The translations under genes were made by a program, and so were the position numbers. Shown here piece after piece: positions 1-7,678 of a DNA stretch of 64,000 nt (positions are counted from its first letter, which is position 1; every line of letters begins with the position of its first letter). This stretch comes from Paenibacillus sp. BJ-4 (lineage in GTDB: Bacteria > Bacillota > Bacilli > Paenibacillales > Paenibacillaceae): contig NZ_JAIVEM010000167.1 in the NCBI RefSeq assembly GCF_020404765.1, forward strand, positions 1 to 64,000, written 5' to 3'. A model generated the notes under the pieces. That model had not been told where the DNA came from. It did no database searches and was given only the letters and a program-made list of their open reading frames with translations.

Positions 1-238
1 ATGTCCATATGTGGCTTGGAACTTCGGAAGGCTTTGTTACTGAAGGACCTGTTGGTGGCGTTGTTGGCGGTGTTGTAGGTGGCGTAGTTCCGCTGCCGCC
101 TTTCTTCCATAAAGCAGGAACATTGGATGGTTCCCAGCCTACAAGGGAAGTATGTGCCTGAAGACAGGTATAAGTACTTCCACTATATGTTACTGTATCA
201 TTTACCGCATATGCAGTATTTGGACGTTCACACAATAT
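1..238 (-). pseudogene. 5'-truncated fragment with chitin-binding module (CBM5/12) and Pro/Thr linker
   Basis: The minus-strand frame is open from a stop codon at 239-241 to the window edge. It reads YAVNDTVTYSGSTYTCLQAHTSLVGWEPSNV in pieces, followed by PALWKKGG, which matches the core of a family 5/12 carbohydrate-binding module (Tyr, the Q-x-H-T-S-x-x-G-W-x-P segment and the terminal Trp). A PTTPPTTPPT linker follows, typical of secreted chitinases or lytic polysaccharide monooxygenases. There is no signal peptide and no credible start: a TTG at 233-235 has no ribosome binding site. So the N-terminal part of the enzyme is missing here. The rest of the reading frame lies beyond the left edge, so the catalytic type cannot be told. 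I call it a truncated gene because the frame is closed upstream by hairpin-rich non-coding DNA. Confidence 0.6.
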
Positions 239-245
239 TTATACC

Positions 246-345
246 ATAACGAACATTGTTCGTAAAGAACAATGTTCGTTATGTGTTAGAACACCTACAT
301 GTTCTAACTTTAGAACTCTCATCTTTTTCGCGCCTCCAAAAGGCG
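246..345. repeat. Cluster of three perfect inverted repeats
   Basis: Three hairpins sit side by side. The first has 16-bp perfect arms (246-261 and 267-282) around a 5-nt loop. The second has 9-bp arms (285-293 and 300-308) around a 6-nt loop. The third has 5-bp arms (331-335 and 341-345). None is followed by a clear T-run on either strand, so a simple terminator is not an adequate explanation. They lie exactly where the CBM-containing frame is cut off, which suggests an element end or recombination site. Function unknown. Confidence 0.6.
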
Positions 346-528
346 GAATTTAGGAGAAGAGGATATCTTGTTGTCGTGTGAAAGTATATCGCAACGCTCC
401 ACTACCCGCCGGATATATATCGCTAGCTCCAGAAGTTTGGGCTTACCGGACGCGCTGGGGTTATGGCGGCAGCCGCAGGACCGATCGATGAGGATCGGAC
501 GGATTGACGCGGCATCAATGCGTCAAAG
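346..528. other. Intergenic stretch without a supportable gene
   Basis: Short plus-strand frames exist here (one of about 60 codons from a TTG at 368, another of about 40 codons ending near 494). None has a recognisable family, a good start or coding support from context. It separates the hairpin cluster from the decayed efflux gene and may be remnant DNA. Confidence 0.4.
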
Positions 529-1998
529 TCAAGAGGCCGCTGAAGAGCTTTCGTAAGCTTTTTTCTGTTGCGGACGGAACCACGAGGCAGCAAGAGCGAG
601 TAGAGAAGTCCCTATTAGTGCGATGATGACCCAGCGGTAACCGTGAATGACGAAAGCAAAATCAACGGCAGAAATCACATTGTTCTTTCCGGAATACAGC
701 ACGTTCTTCAGGTGGGCTGGCAGCGCTGCGCCGACGATGGTTAAAGAAAGAGCCGTACTCAGCACTTGACCCAAGTTATATAGCATGGACCGCAGTCCAT
801 TCGCCACCCCGCGGCTTTGCTCCGGAACGCTTGACATGATCTCCGTCGTATTGGGGGTAAGGAATAAACCGGTCCCGACCCCGATTAACAACATGCCGCA
901 AGCGGTGACCCCGTAAGAGAAATTTCCACCGACCACGAATAGGAGTAGTAGTAGTCCTGCTATAGAAATAAGAATTCCAAGTGAGGCCAGAACTCGAATG
1001 GCCGCCTTCTTAGTCAACATGCCAGCAATCGGAGAAATGACCAACATCCCTATCGTAATTGGAAGGATCCTTAGACCGGCATTAAGCGCGTTTTGGTGGA
1101 AGGCAAATTGGTAATAGAGAGCGAAGAGCAGAGCAACCGCCGTACGGGCAAAAGAATTAAAGAATGTAGCGATGTTCCCCATACTGAACGTCCAGCTTTC
1201 AAAAAGGCTTAAATCTAGTAGAGGTGATGCTGAACGATGCTCATGCCATAAAAATATAGTAGTAAATATGGCGAATATCGCAAAACCTCCGATCACCTGC
1301 TTGTCTCCCCAGCCCAGTTCTCCCCCCTTGGATAAAGCAATGATTAGACCCGCTAAAGCGACAAAGATCATGATGCCTCCATATCCGTCCACTTTTTTAT
1401 GGAGCTGCGCTAGGGGCTTCACCCTTAGAATCCAGAGCCCCCAGATGAGAGCAATGATCCCGAAGGGAACATTAGACCAGAACACCCACCTCCAGCCTCA
1501 GGCGGTCGTGACCACGCCGCCGACGACCGGGCCAAGCACCTGCGCGACGGAAGCGGACAATAAATTCAGACCGAGACCGGTGCCCAGCTGCGATTGGGGA
1601 AACGCATCGGTAATCAGCGGTGTTGTGTTCGTCACTACGAGCGCTCCTCCGGCAGCCTGTACGATCCGAAGAAGGATTAGTACCTCTACATTAAAAGCAT
1701 AACCGAGTAGTAAACTGGATACGGTAAAGATGGCCATTCCTATTAAATACATTCGGCTTCTTCCGAAAATATCCGAAATTTGTCCGAAGATTAAAATCAG
1801 GATAGTGTTTACCAGCATATAGGAAAGTAAAATCCAGCTGGAAGCTGCCGCATTCGCATGAAATTGCTGGCTTAATTCCGGCAATGCGACATTAAGCGTT
1901 CCGATATTGACCAGAACCAGGAACGCTCCGAGACTGGTTACAGATAAGACATACCAGGGGTACATCCTATCGGACTTGGGACTTCTCTTTTGGGTCAT
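529..1998 (-). pseudogene. DHA2-family 14-TM MFS drug efflux transporter interrupted by in-frame TGA
   Basis: Read through one stop, this is a full-length DHA2-type multidrug efflux pump of about 489 residues. Its N-terminal part has the first helices, motif A (GQISDIFGRSRMYLIG) and motif C-like SASVAQVLGPVVGG. A TGA at 1498-1500 follows VTTA, and the same frame continues at once with GWRWVFWSNVPFG, the normal DHA2 continuation. In relatives the codon at this place is usually Trp (TGG), so one G-to-A change explains the break. The start is ATG at 1996-1998, with AGGAGG nine bases upstream. It lies downstream of an isochorismatase-like gene and opposite a divergent TetR gene, a normal regulator/pump layout. 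It is a pseudogene unless the TGA is read through or is a sequence error. Confidence 0.85.
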
Positions 1999-2070
1999 AG
2001 AGACCAACCTCCTGAAATAAAAAAACGACCCCTGGAACCTGATAAATCCAAGGGCACATCTCCTTTGGGT

Positions 2071-2643
2071 TCAAACTTCAGCAAAGGCAGAAATGATTTC
2101 CTGTGTTGTCCGAACACGCCCGATGCGTGGAAAAATAAAATTTTTCACGTGATCGTGCTCGGCTTGAGAAAACCCGGTCATGGCATCGATCGCCAAAATC
2201 AGCTGATACCCATTCATAAACGCTTCCCGCGCGGTCGTATCCACGCCAAGCCCGGTAGCGATGCCGCATAAGACGATGGTGTCGATTCCCCGGCGACGCA
2301 ACTGCAGGTCGAGCTCCGTTCCGTAAAAAGCTCCCCATTGCTTTTTAGTAATGATGTGGTCTGTTTCGGCGACCCGCATTTCCGGGACGATTTGATCCCA
2401 TCCTTCAGGCAGATTCAGTGGTGGTGCAGGCGAATCCAACTTCGGTCTCGGGATATCCTTCAGATCTTTGCTAGATACCCGGACCAGGGCAACCATTGAG
2501 CCTTGCTCACGGAAAGCATCTGCCAAGGCGGCAGCGTTAGATACTACCTGCTCGGCGGAATAAGGGGCGTATTGATTACCAAGCCATTTTTGCAAATCAA
2601 TGACAACTAACGCTGTTTTTTGCGGATCCAATAATTTTTCCAT
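2071..2643 (-). CDS. Isochorismatase-family cysteine hydrolase
   Basis: The product has about 190 residues and the isochorismatase-like fold. The nucleophile-side Asp is in ALVVIDLQKW near residue 16, the Lys is in IITKKQWGAFYGT near residue 102, and the Cys is in VLCGIATGLGVDTTAREA near residue 126. This Asp-Lys-Cys triad is intact, so the enzyme is probably active, on an amide or ester that cannot be named. The start chosen is the ATG at 2641-2643 (MEKLLDPQK), which has GAGGAG about ten bases upstream. A GTG six codons earlier overlaps that ribosome binding site. It sits between the divergent TetR regulator and the DHA2 pump, with about 70 bases before the pump. The three genes look like one drug-response module. 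Confidence 0.85.
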   Translation of the reverse strand: MEKLLDPQKTALVVIDLQKWLGNQYAPYSAEQVVSNAAALADAFREQGSMVALVRVSSKDLKDIPRPKLDSPAPPLNLPEGWDQIVPEMRVAETDHIITKKQWGAFYGTELDLQLRRRGIDTIVLCGIATGLGVDTTAREAFMNGYQLILAIDAMTGFSQAEHDHVKNFIFPRIGRVRTTQEIISAFAEV

Positions 2644-2706
2644 TCTATATGTTCTCCTCACCCTTTGGATTTGACCTGAAGTTTAAAATATTAAACATTT
2701 GGTCAT

Positions 2707-2735
2707 TTGACTTGATGTCTTATATTTTGTACCAT
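2707..2735 (+). promoter_or_regulatory. Sigma-A-type promoter for the TetR gene
   Basis: TTGACT (2707-2712) and TACCAT (2730-2735) are separated by 17 bases, about 35 bases upstream of the TetR start. The short inverted pair ACTTGA/TCAAGT brackets the -10 region (around 2710 and 2749) and could be part of the operator. Operator function is inferred only. Confidence 0.4.
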
Positions 2736-2769
2736 GATTCAAAAATAGTCAAGTGGGGAGACATTGTTT

Positions 2770-3657
2770 ATGAGTGTGACAAGGGAAGAGGTTTTAAAAT
2801 CGGCGACGAGGCTTTTTAAGGAACGGGGTTTTCTTTTAACGACGATACAGGATATTGCCGAGGATTGCGGTATTGCCAAAGGATCCGTCTATAAATTTTT
2901 CCCTTCCAAGGAAGACCTATTCAGCGAGGTGTTTGATCAATGCCATAACGACTATTTTGATCAAGTCGATGAGCTGACGCGCCTTCCTGGACTCTCGCCG
3001 GAAGAGCAGTTTATACAGCAGATCATTCTTCGATTCCGTTATTTTATAGAATACAAGCATATTCTGGTCGAATTTACGGAGCTCCCTATCCAACAGAATC
3101 CCAAGTTCCACCCCCTTAGACACAAGGTTAGAGGGCGGCTCATCCGATGGCATAGTGAGTGTTTGCTGCATGTGTACGGCGAAGAAATCCATCCGTATCT
3201 GTGGGATTTGGTTTCCATCTATCGAGCGATTCTGAAGGAGTATCTATTTTGGATTGTTTATGAAGAAAAGTCGTTATCGCTCGAGGAAACGGCAAAGTTT
3301 ATTTTTGACAAGCTCAACGTGCTCGTTAAGCATATGATGGCTTCCGATCCGAAGCCTCTGCTGAAACAAGCTTCGTTCGAGAGGTATTTAAACTGGGGGC
3401 TCGGGAACCGCCAAGGGGAGAAAGAGCAGATCCTTACCGAACTGTTCCGGGAGATGGATTCGGCCCTTAACATTCTTTCGTCCAGCGCCAAGCATCGTTC
3501 GGAGCTGAGTGAGCTTTGCCATTTTATCCAGACGGAGGTTAGAAAAGCGGAACCGAATCTCCCGTTGCTGCAAGCTTCGCTCTATTATTTGGAAAGAGAG
3601 AAAGAGCTCAAAAGTCTGGTCATCCAGTTGAGGAATATTATTTATTCGGGTATTTAG
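2770..3657 (+). CDS. TetR/AcrR-family transcriptional regulator
   Basis: The N-terminal helix-turn-helix is typical of TetR: TREEVLKSATRLFKERGF, then TIQDIAEDCGIAKGSVYKFF and the SKEDLF turn, at residues 3-50. The remaining roughly 240 residues form a ligand-binding domain, longer than in a usual TetR of about 200 residues and ending in a Glu/Leu-rich helical segment. The start is ATG at 2770, with GGGGAG nine bases upstream. It is transcribed away from the isochorismatase-efflux pair and most likely represses that pair and itself. Because the pump is broken by a nonsense codon, the regulator may now be without its main target. Confidence 0.85.
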   Translation: MSVTREEVLKSATRLFKERGFLLTTIQDIAEDCGIAKGSVYKFFPSKEDLFSEVFDQCHNDYFDQVDELTRLPGLSPEEQFIQQIILRFRYFIEYKHILVEFTELPIQQNPKFHPLRHKVRGRLIRWHSECLLHVYGEEIHPYLWDLVSIYRAILKEYLFWIVYEEKSLSLEETAKFIFDKLNVLVKHMMASDPKPLLKQASFERYLNWGLGNRQGEKEQILTELFREMDSALNILSSSAKHRSELSELCHFIQTEVRKAEPNLPLLQASLYYLEREKELKSLVIQLRNIIYSGI

Positions 3658-3760
3658 AACGATTCGAAGTCCAGCACAGATTCAGGGCGACGGTTATGCA
3701 CTTACTGACACCGACCGTCGCTCTATTGTTTGGCTCATTAGGTGTGGTTAGTTCCAATTA

Positions 3761-3941
3761 TTATTTTCCTAAGATGTAACGGTCAATTCCTTTGCTTTTT
3801 GTTATTAAGGAGAAGATTGCTGATATGATAGCTAAAATAACAATCAGTCCGCCAACCCAGGAATTTGTCGTGACAGAATAATGGTTTACGATCAGTCCCC
3901 CAACCATTGAACCTGCTGACAATCCTAGAAAAACATCTATT
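3761..3941 (-). pseudogene. C-terminal remnant of an MFS-type transporter
   Basis: The minus strand encodes FLGLSAGSMVGGLIVNHYS, then TTNSWVGGLIVILAIISAI and a short basic tail ending in TAA at 3761-3763. Two Gly-rich hydrophobic helices of this kind are typical of the last helices of drug/sugar MFS permeases. No start or upstream helices exist: the frame runs directly into the end of the neighbouring hypothetical gene. It is a leftover tail. The family is likely but the substrate is unknown. Confidence 0.45.
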
Positions 3942-3942
3942 T

Positions 3943-4278
3943 TTATAAATATTCCTGTATATTTATTGATTTTCCATTTTGTGATACTTGGAATTTACAG
4001 GACAATTGACTATCTGTTGTTAATGCATCAAAACTGATGCCGGCAATTTTATATTCAGTTGGCACAACGGTTGAATCATCATCGCACAATGGTGCCATAA
4101 ACAAAACAGACTCTCCATCTTTTTCAACCAACTTGAAAATTTTAATTTCGTTATAGTGACGTAAAATACAATAAAATTGGTCATTCTCTCTATAATGGTC
4201 AATAAAATGAAATGGCTGGAGATTCCCCTCTGGATCTACTATGACTAGCGACTCAACTCTCCTATTCGTCCCAGACAT
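3943..4278 (-). CDS. Hypothetical protein of 111 residues next to the DndB-like gene
   Basis: I do not recognise this protein. It is soluble, acidic and has alternating beta-type segments (VESLVIVDPEGNLQPFHFID, QFYCILRHYNEIKIFKLVEK) without membrane segments or a signal peptide. It starts 18 bases after the DndB-like gene on the same strand, so the two are probably co-transcribed and functionally linked. Base composition is AT-rich, like the DndB gene and unlike the core genes at the right of the window, which fits a transferred cassette. Confidence 0.5.
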   Translation of the reverse strand: MSGTNRRVESLVIVDPEGNLQPFHFIDHYRENDQFYCILRHYNEIKIFKLVEKDGESVLFMAPLCDDDSTVVPTEYKIAGISFDALTTDSQLSCKFQVSQNGKSINIQEYL

Positions 4279-4296
4279 GTATACACCTCTATCAAA

Positions 4297-5289
4297 TTAT
4301 TTTAGCATTTGTTCCTTAAGTTCTTCTGCTAAACTCCTTGATCCTGGGAGCCCTTTAAGATATTTCAGCGGGCCATTCATCGACCAGTCCACTCTCTTTA
4401 ATTTTTTTACGGCTTTTTCTATTAAGGCGTAGTCGAACCGCTTATTTTGATTGTGTACTGCCCTATCCAATATTCCAGATCCTGCGATCGACAAAGCATC
4501 CAAACAAACGATATGTGTCAGGCGATAGTCCTTGTAATTGCTCCATTCGTTTTCAAATGTTTGTCTAATAGAATTAAAATAACTCAAAGATAAAGATAGT
4601 TTTTCTTCTTTGGATAAAGAAGCAATTCGCGGTTCTTTTGTCAGATAATGAAGCGTCTTATATAAGTTTTGGAGCGTGATATGCCTATCTTTATTTCGTT
4701 TCCCGATTATACTCCCAATACTAAAAAAGGGGCTACTATTCTGAACCATTAATTCGGTAGCGACCCAACTTAGCTCATCTGAATCTCTGCGCAGAAATCG
4801 ACTTAAAGACGAACCAATTCCTTTTGCTTTCGTATTGATGACATCAAACAAACGAATTTCTTCGTCTTCGTCTAAGCAATGAAATGCTAGAAATGGCACA
4901 TTAAGCTCAGAATTGGTTTCTTTAATGTACTTTGTTATCCCACCCAAGCGATGTTGGCCGTCCATTAAAGATGCTTTACCTTTGCAAATTAATCTTCCAT
5001 ACGAAGATCTAAATTTATCATACGCTACAAATTCCCATTGTGAATTGGCATTGAGTAGAACGGGAGTAAATAAAGCATCGTCCCCTTTTGATAAATAAAG
5101 CGAAAAATCGTGGCACCGTTTGGGATCTACTGGTCTCTGATATCCTTTCCCAGATGGATCGTTATACGGCTTGACATATGTTAAATTAACAGCAACTGAA
5201 GCCGTTACATGACCTAGGTATGCTACCTTACCGCGCATTTTATACTGCAGAACATTTTCGATGACTGACTGTGTCGGTAAAACATTCAT
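4297..5289 (-). CDS. dndB: DndB-like DGQHR-domain protein
   Basis: The 330-residue protein contains the signature MDGQHRLGGI near residue 110, preceded by YQRPVDPKRCHDFSLYL, the layout of the DndB/DGQHR family. In DNA phosphorothioation systems DndB is the accessory regulator beside dndCDE. Here no dndA, C, D, E or restriction genes dndFGH are present, so this is a solitary homologue. Solitary DGQHR proteins are common on islands, and their role is not settled. A divergent XRE regulator lies 140 bases away and a small unknown gene follows. Start is ATG at 5287-5289. The symbol reflects family membership, not proven function. Confidence 0.75.
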   Translation of the reverse strand: MNVLPTQSVIENVLQYKMRGKVAYLGHVTASVAVNLTYVKPYNDPSGKGYQRPVDPKRCHDFSLYLSKGDDALFTPVLLNANSQWEFVAYDKFRSSYGRLICKGKASLMDGQHRLGGITKYIKETNSELNVPFLAFHCLDEDEEIRLFDVINTKAKGIGSSLSRFLRRDSDELSWVATELMVQNSSPFFSIGSIIGKRNKDRHITLQNLYKTLHYLTKEPRIASLSKEEKLSLSLSYFNSIRQTFENEWSNYKDYRLTHIVCLDALSIAGSGILDRAVHNQNKRFDYALIEKAVKKLKRVDWSMNGPLKYLKGLPGSRSLAEELKEQMLK

Positions 5290-5337
5290 ATTTTAACTTA
5301 GCTCCTTACCACTTAAATTAAATTATACCCTAAATAT

Positions 5338-5374
5338 AGATGTTTTAGTTATTAAAATCAATATTTCAGATGTT
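5338..5374. promoter_or_regulatory. Direct repeat AGATGTT in the divergent dndB/XRE intergenic region
   Basis: The heptamer AGATGTT occurs at 5338-5344 and 5368-5374, exactly three helical turns apart, inside the AT-rich gap between the DndB-like gene and the XRE gene. This is a plausible operator for the XRE protein. No binding data can be inferred from sequence alone. Confidence 0.3.
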
Positions 5375-5431
5375 ATAACAGTATGTTAGTTTTTGGTGTT
5401 CTTGCCTAACCTAATATTGGAGGCGAGTAAC

Positions 5432-5794
5432 ATGTCTGAACTGAAGACAATTATTGGTTATAAAATCCGCGAAATCAGAAGAGCGAGATCATTGTCACAG
5501 GAGCAACTTGGCGAAAAAGTAGATATGTCACAATCCTATATCGGCGAAATCGAGCGTGGAGAAGTGAACGTTTCTTTAGAGACATTGGATAAATTAACGA
5601 GGGCTTTGGATGTGACGATGCTGGAGTTACTAAGATTGGAGAATATTCAACTAGACAGCATACGTTCAAATAAAATGACCGTCATTCAACTGCTTCAGGA
5701 ACTGCTAATTCAAAAAAGCTTAGAGGAAATCAGCATGATTTATCGGATTACAAATGACATTTTTGAAACAACCGGGGGTACAAAGAATAAATAA
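5432..5794 (+). CDS. XRE-family helix-turn-helix regulator
   Basis: The 120-residue protein has an N-terminal Cro/C1-type domain: KIREIRRARSLSQEQLGEKV, then SQSYIGEIERGEVNVSLETLDKL (residues 8-55). A short acidic helical tail without a known domain follows. The start is ATG at 5432 (MSELKTIIG), with GGAGG eight bases upstream; the longer open frame upstream has no ribosome binding site. It is divergent from the DndB-like gene and probably controls it and itself. Confidence 0.85.
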   Translation: MSELKTIIGYKIREIRRARSLSQEQLGEKVDMSQSYIGEIERGEVNVSLETLDKLTRALDVTMLELLRLENIQLDSIRSNKMTVIQLLQELLIQKSLEEISMIYRITNDIFETTGGTKNK

Positions 5795-6114
5795 AAGAAG
5801 ATGTCATGGTCTTGGAGAATCGCGTGCTGTTTATTGTTGGTGTCTAGGGACAAGCTTACCGCCGGTGTCAGCACACGATCACGCTTTGATCGCTTGCTGT
5901 AGCCGGGAACTGAGAATGTAGTCTGCAACTGGCTCTTCATCCCCCATTTAAATAAGCCGCCAAGATACCCAGACGTTACCTTGCTCTACACCAACCTGGT
6001 AACAACCTTGTTTCCTTGATCGGCCAGTTACGGATTTACTTGCATTTTTATGGTAAAAATAGAAGGCTCAATTTTGATTTTTGTCCCAGTCCAAGAAAAC
6101 AACTAATAACAATA
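5795..6114. other. Intergenic DNA with no supportable gene
   Basis: About 320 bases between the XRE gene and the terminator of the JetD fragment. A 66-codon minus-strand frame overlaps the end of the XRE gene (5740-5940). It has no recognisable motif or ribosome binding site. I see only AT-rich remnant sequence. Confidence 0.4.
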
Positions 6115-6142
6115 AATGAAAAAAGCCGCAAAAGTCGCGGCT
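6115..6142 (-). terminator. Intrinsic terminator downstream of the JetD fragment
   Basis: AGCCGC (6124-6129) and GCGGCT (6137-6142) form a 6-bp GC-rich stem with a 7-nt loop. On the minus strand it is followed by TTTTTTC. It fits a terminator for transcription coming from the truncated jetD gene. Confidence 0.6.
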
Positions 6143-6290
6143 ATTGTGAAATACACTGTCAATACAAAGTATTACCACGAATCTTATAGAATTCGGCAAC
6201 AACCAGTGGCTGAAATACAGTTTATAATAGTATAGCTTCTTGCTCTAAACGCTTGCCCGTACACAACATCTCTCGAATTAATCCGTGAAA

Positions 6291-6821
6291 CTAGGAATTA
6301 TCCGTGTTTTCCAGTAGCTGCTCCAATTTGACTTGATAATCTGCAGTGAAGGTTTCTGCCCAATCCAAATGCTGATGGAAAGTAGTCTTATCCATACGAT
6401 AGGGTCGTAGTTGTGGAAACACTGATTTTTGCAAATGCCGGAATATTTGGAACCCTCCCCAATCGATGTCGCCCCAAAACTGAACTTCAATCTGAAGACC
6501 ATTTTTATCAAATTTATCTTGGATTTGCCGAAGAAAAAATCGTTTATCCGGTCCTGGAAAACCTCCAAGATAAACAACAATGATCTTCTTCTCTAACAAA
6601 TTACCAATTCTCGATAACGATTGGATATATTCATGAAATACAGTTTTATTTCCAATGATAAGAATGCGTTCAGCCCTCAAATCTATCACGCGGCCTGCTT
6701 TCATTAATTGCGAGTGAACCGTCACACCAAAGAATAGTCGCTCCGGGAGAGATTCACCCATTTGTAATTCAATTCCGTACAAGGCTTGAAGTAACAATTT
6801 AGTTTGGACATAATCTTTACT
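6291..6821 (-). pseudogene. Truncated Wadjet JetD-like protein (C-terminal DUF2220/toprim part)
   Basis: About 175 codons remain. The segments RAERILIIGNKTVFHEYIQS, IIVVYLGGFPGPDKRFFLRQ and VQFWGDIDWGGFQIFRHL, then FPQLRPYRMD, match the C-terminal toprim-like half (DUF2220) of JetD, the nuclease subunit of the Wadjet anti-plasmid system. The acidic GDID-GG motif that marks the metal site is present. Intact JetD is about twice this length. The N-terminal half and jetA, jetB and jetC are absent, and the frame is closed upstream by a TGA just beyond 6821, close to the IS256-family remnant. This is therefore a dead defence remnant, probably cut during insertion and deletion. Family assignment is by motif recall. 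Confidence 0.6.
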
Positions 6822-6897
6822 TCAACTGAGATAAATTTGTCAATACTGACTACTAGATCAAAGTTGGAGGAATAAGCACATGGTGACCTGAAGCGGA

Positions 6898-7233
6898 TTA
6901 TTGTCAAAACAAGAATTACGTCAATTCGTAAAAGAGCATAATTTTCAATCGGCAGAAGATATTCAATGGACATTAAAGGAATTATTTGCAGATGTACTTC
7001 AAGAAGCATTAGAAGCCGAACTGGATACGCATCCCGGTTATGAGAAACATGATGTAAAAACAAACAAACGAGAAACAGCCGCGACGGCTACAACAGTAAG
7101 AAAACCGTAACCTCCGAATACGGTGATGTAGAATTTGAACCTGTAGTCGTGAAGAAAAATCAAACGAATGTGACCGGCATTGAGGAGCACATATGTATGC
7201 GAAGGGTATCAGTACACGGGACATTCAGGATCA
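6898..7233 (+). mobile_element. Degraded IS256-family (Mutator-type) transposase fragment
   Basis: From the TTG at 6901 the frame reads SKQELRQFVKEHNFQSAED, then TLKELFADVLQEALEAELD and PGYEKHDVK, the N-terminus of IS256-family transposases. After a stop the adjacent frames continue with SEYGDVEFEPVVVKKNQTNV, TGIEE and MYAKGISTRDIQDH, also typical of the family. There are therefore at least two frameshifts and a small internal deletion, and the catalytic DDE region is missing altogether. The fragment stops exactly at the end of the ginD-like gene (7233/7234), which marks a junction. Confidence 0.75.
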
Positions 7234-7677
7234 TTAGAATAAGTCAATATCTCCGAAACGCTGGCTGATTAATTCTCGGTACTGTCCGTTCTCTATGCGT
7301 AATTCGTCCAAAGCATCTTTATACGTACTTATAAGCTGTGTTAAATGAGTAACCTTGGCTTGCAATTCCCGGTGCTCCTGGGCTACAATCTCAGGACTTG
7401 TAATCGTTGGTTCTCCTTCAGAGGCCGAGTCTAGGATTAATTGTATTTCCTCATTCAATTTGGTGAACCATTTTTCCAAATATTCCTTATAGGAACCCGT
7501 CCACAACATTCGCGAGCTTTTCAATCTGATTCGCGGGCGTTTTGCAATCATATCGTACACATCTGATTTTGAAAGACGCGATAATCGCCCCTTTTTGACA
7601 TCATTTAAAAGCTTTCTTTTTACTTGTGCACATTCCCATGCCAAGTCGCTGCTACTGAAAGAAACCGGACGAGCCAA
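7234..7677 (-). CDS. ginD: Small coiled-coil protein of the recombinase operon (GinD-like)
   Basis: The 147-residue protein begins with a basic region (ARPVSFSSSDLAWECAQVKRKLLNDVKKGR in part) that could bind DNA. It ends with a heptad-rich C-terminus (AQEHRELQAKVTHLTQLIST, then ALDELRIENGQYREL). It is the fourth gene of the operon. It starts with TTG at 7675-7677, one base after the stop of the third recombinase, with its ribosome binding site inside that gene. Position, size and coiled coil resemble the fourth gene of GInt islands and TnpC of Tn554-type elements, accessory proteins needed for recombination. A diverged fragment of a second copy lies at 21377-21500. The symbol is by analogy. 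Confidence 0.6.
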   Translation of the reverse strand: MARPVSFSSSDLAWECAQVKRKLLNDVKKGRLSRLSKSDVYDMIAKRPRIRLKSSRMLWTGSYKEYLEKWFTKLNEEIQLILDSASEGEPTITSPEIVAQEHRELQAKVTHLTQLISTYKDALDELRIENGQYRELISQRFGDIDLF

Positions 7678-7678
7678 T

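Noticed and set aside
368-556. 62-codon plus-strand frame beginning TTG
   Set aside because: It overlaps the end of the efflux gene on the other strand, is Ser/Arg-rich and has no family or clear start.
2071-2338. 86-codon frame inside the isochorismatase gene on the same strand
   Set aside because: It is an alternative frame of a well-supported gene.
5740-5940. 66-codon minus-strand frame overlapping the XRE gene
   Set aside because: It overlaps a real gene in antisense and lacks a ribosome binding site.
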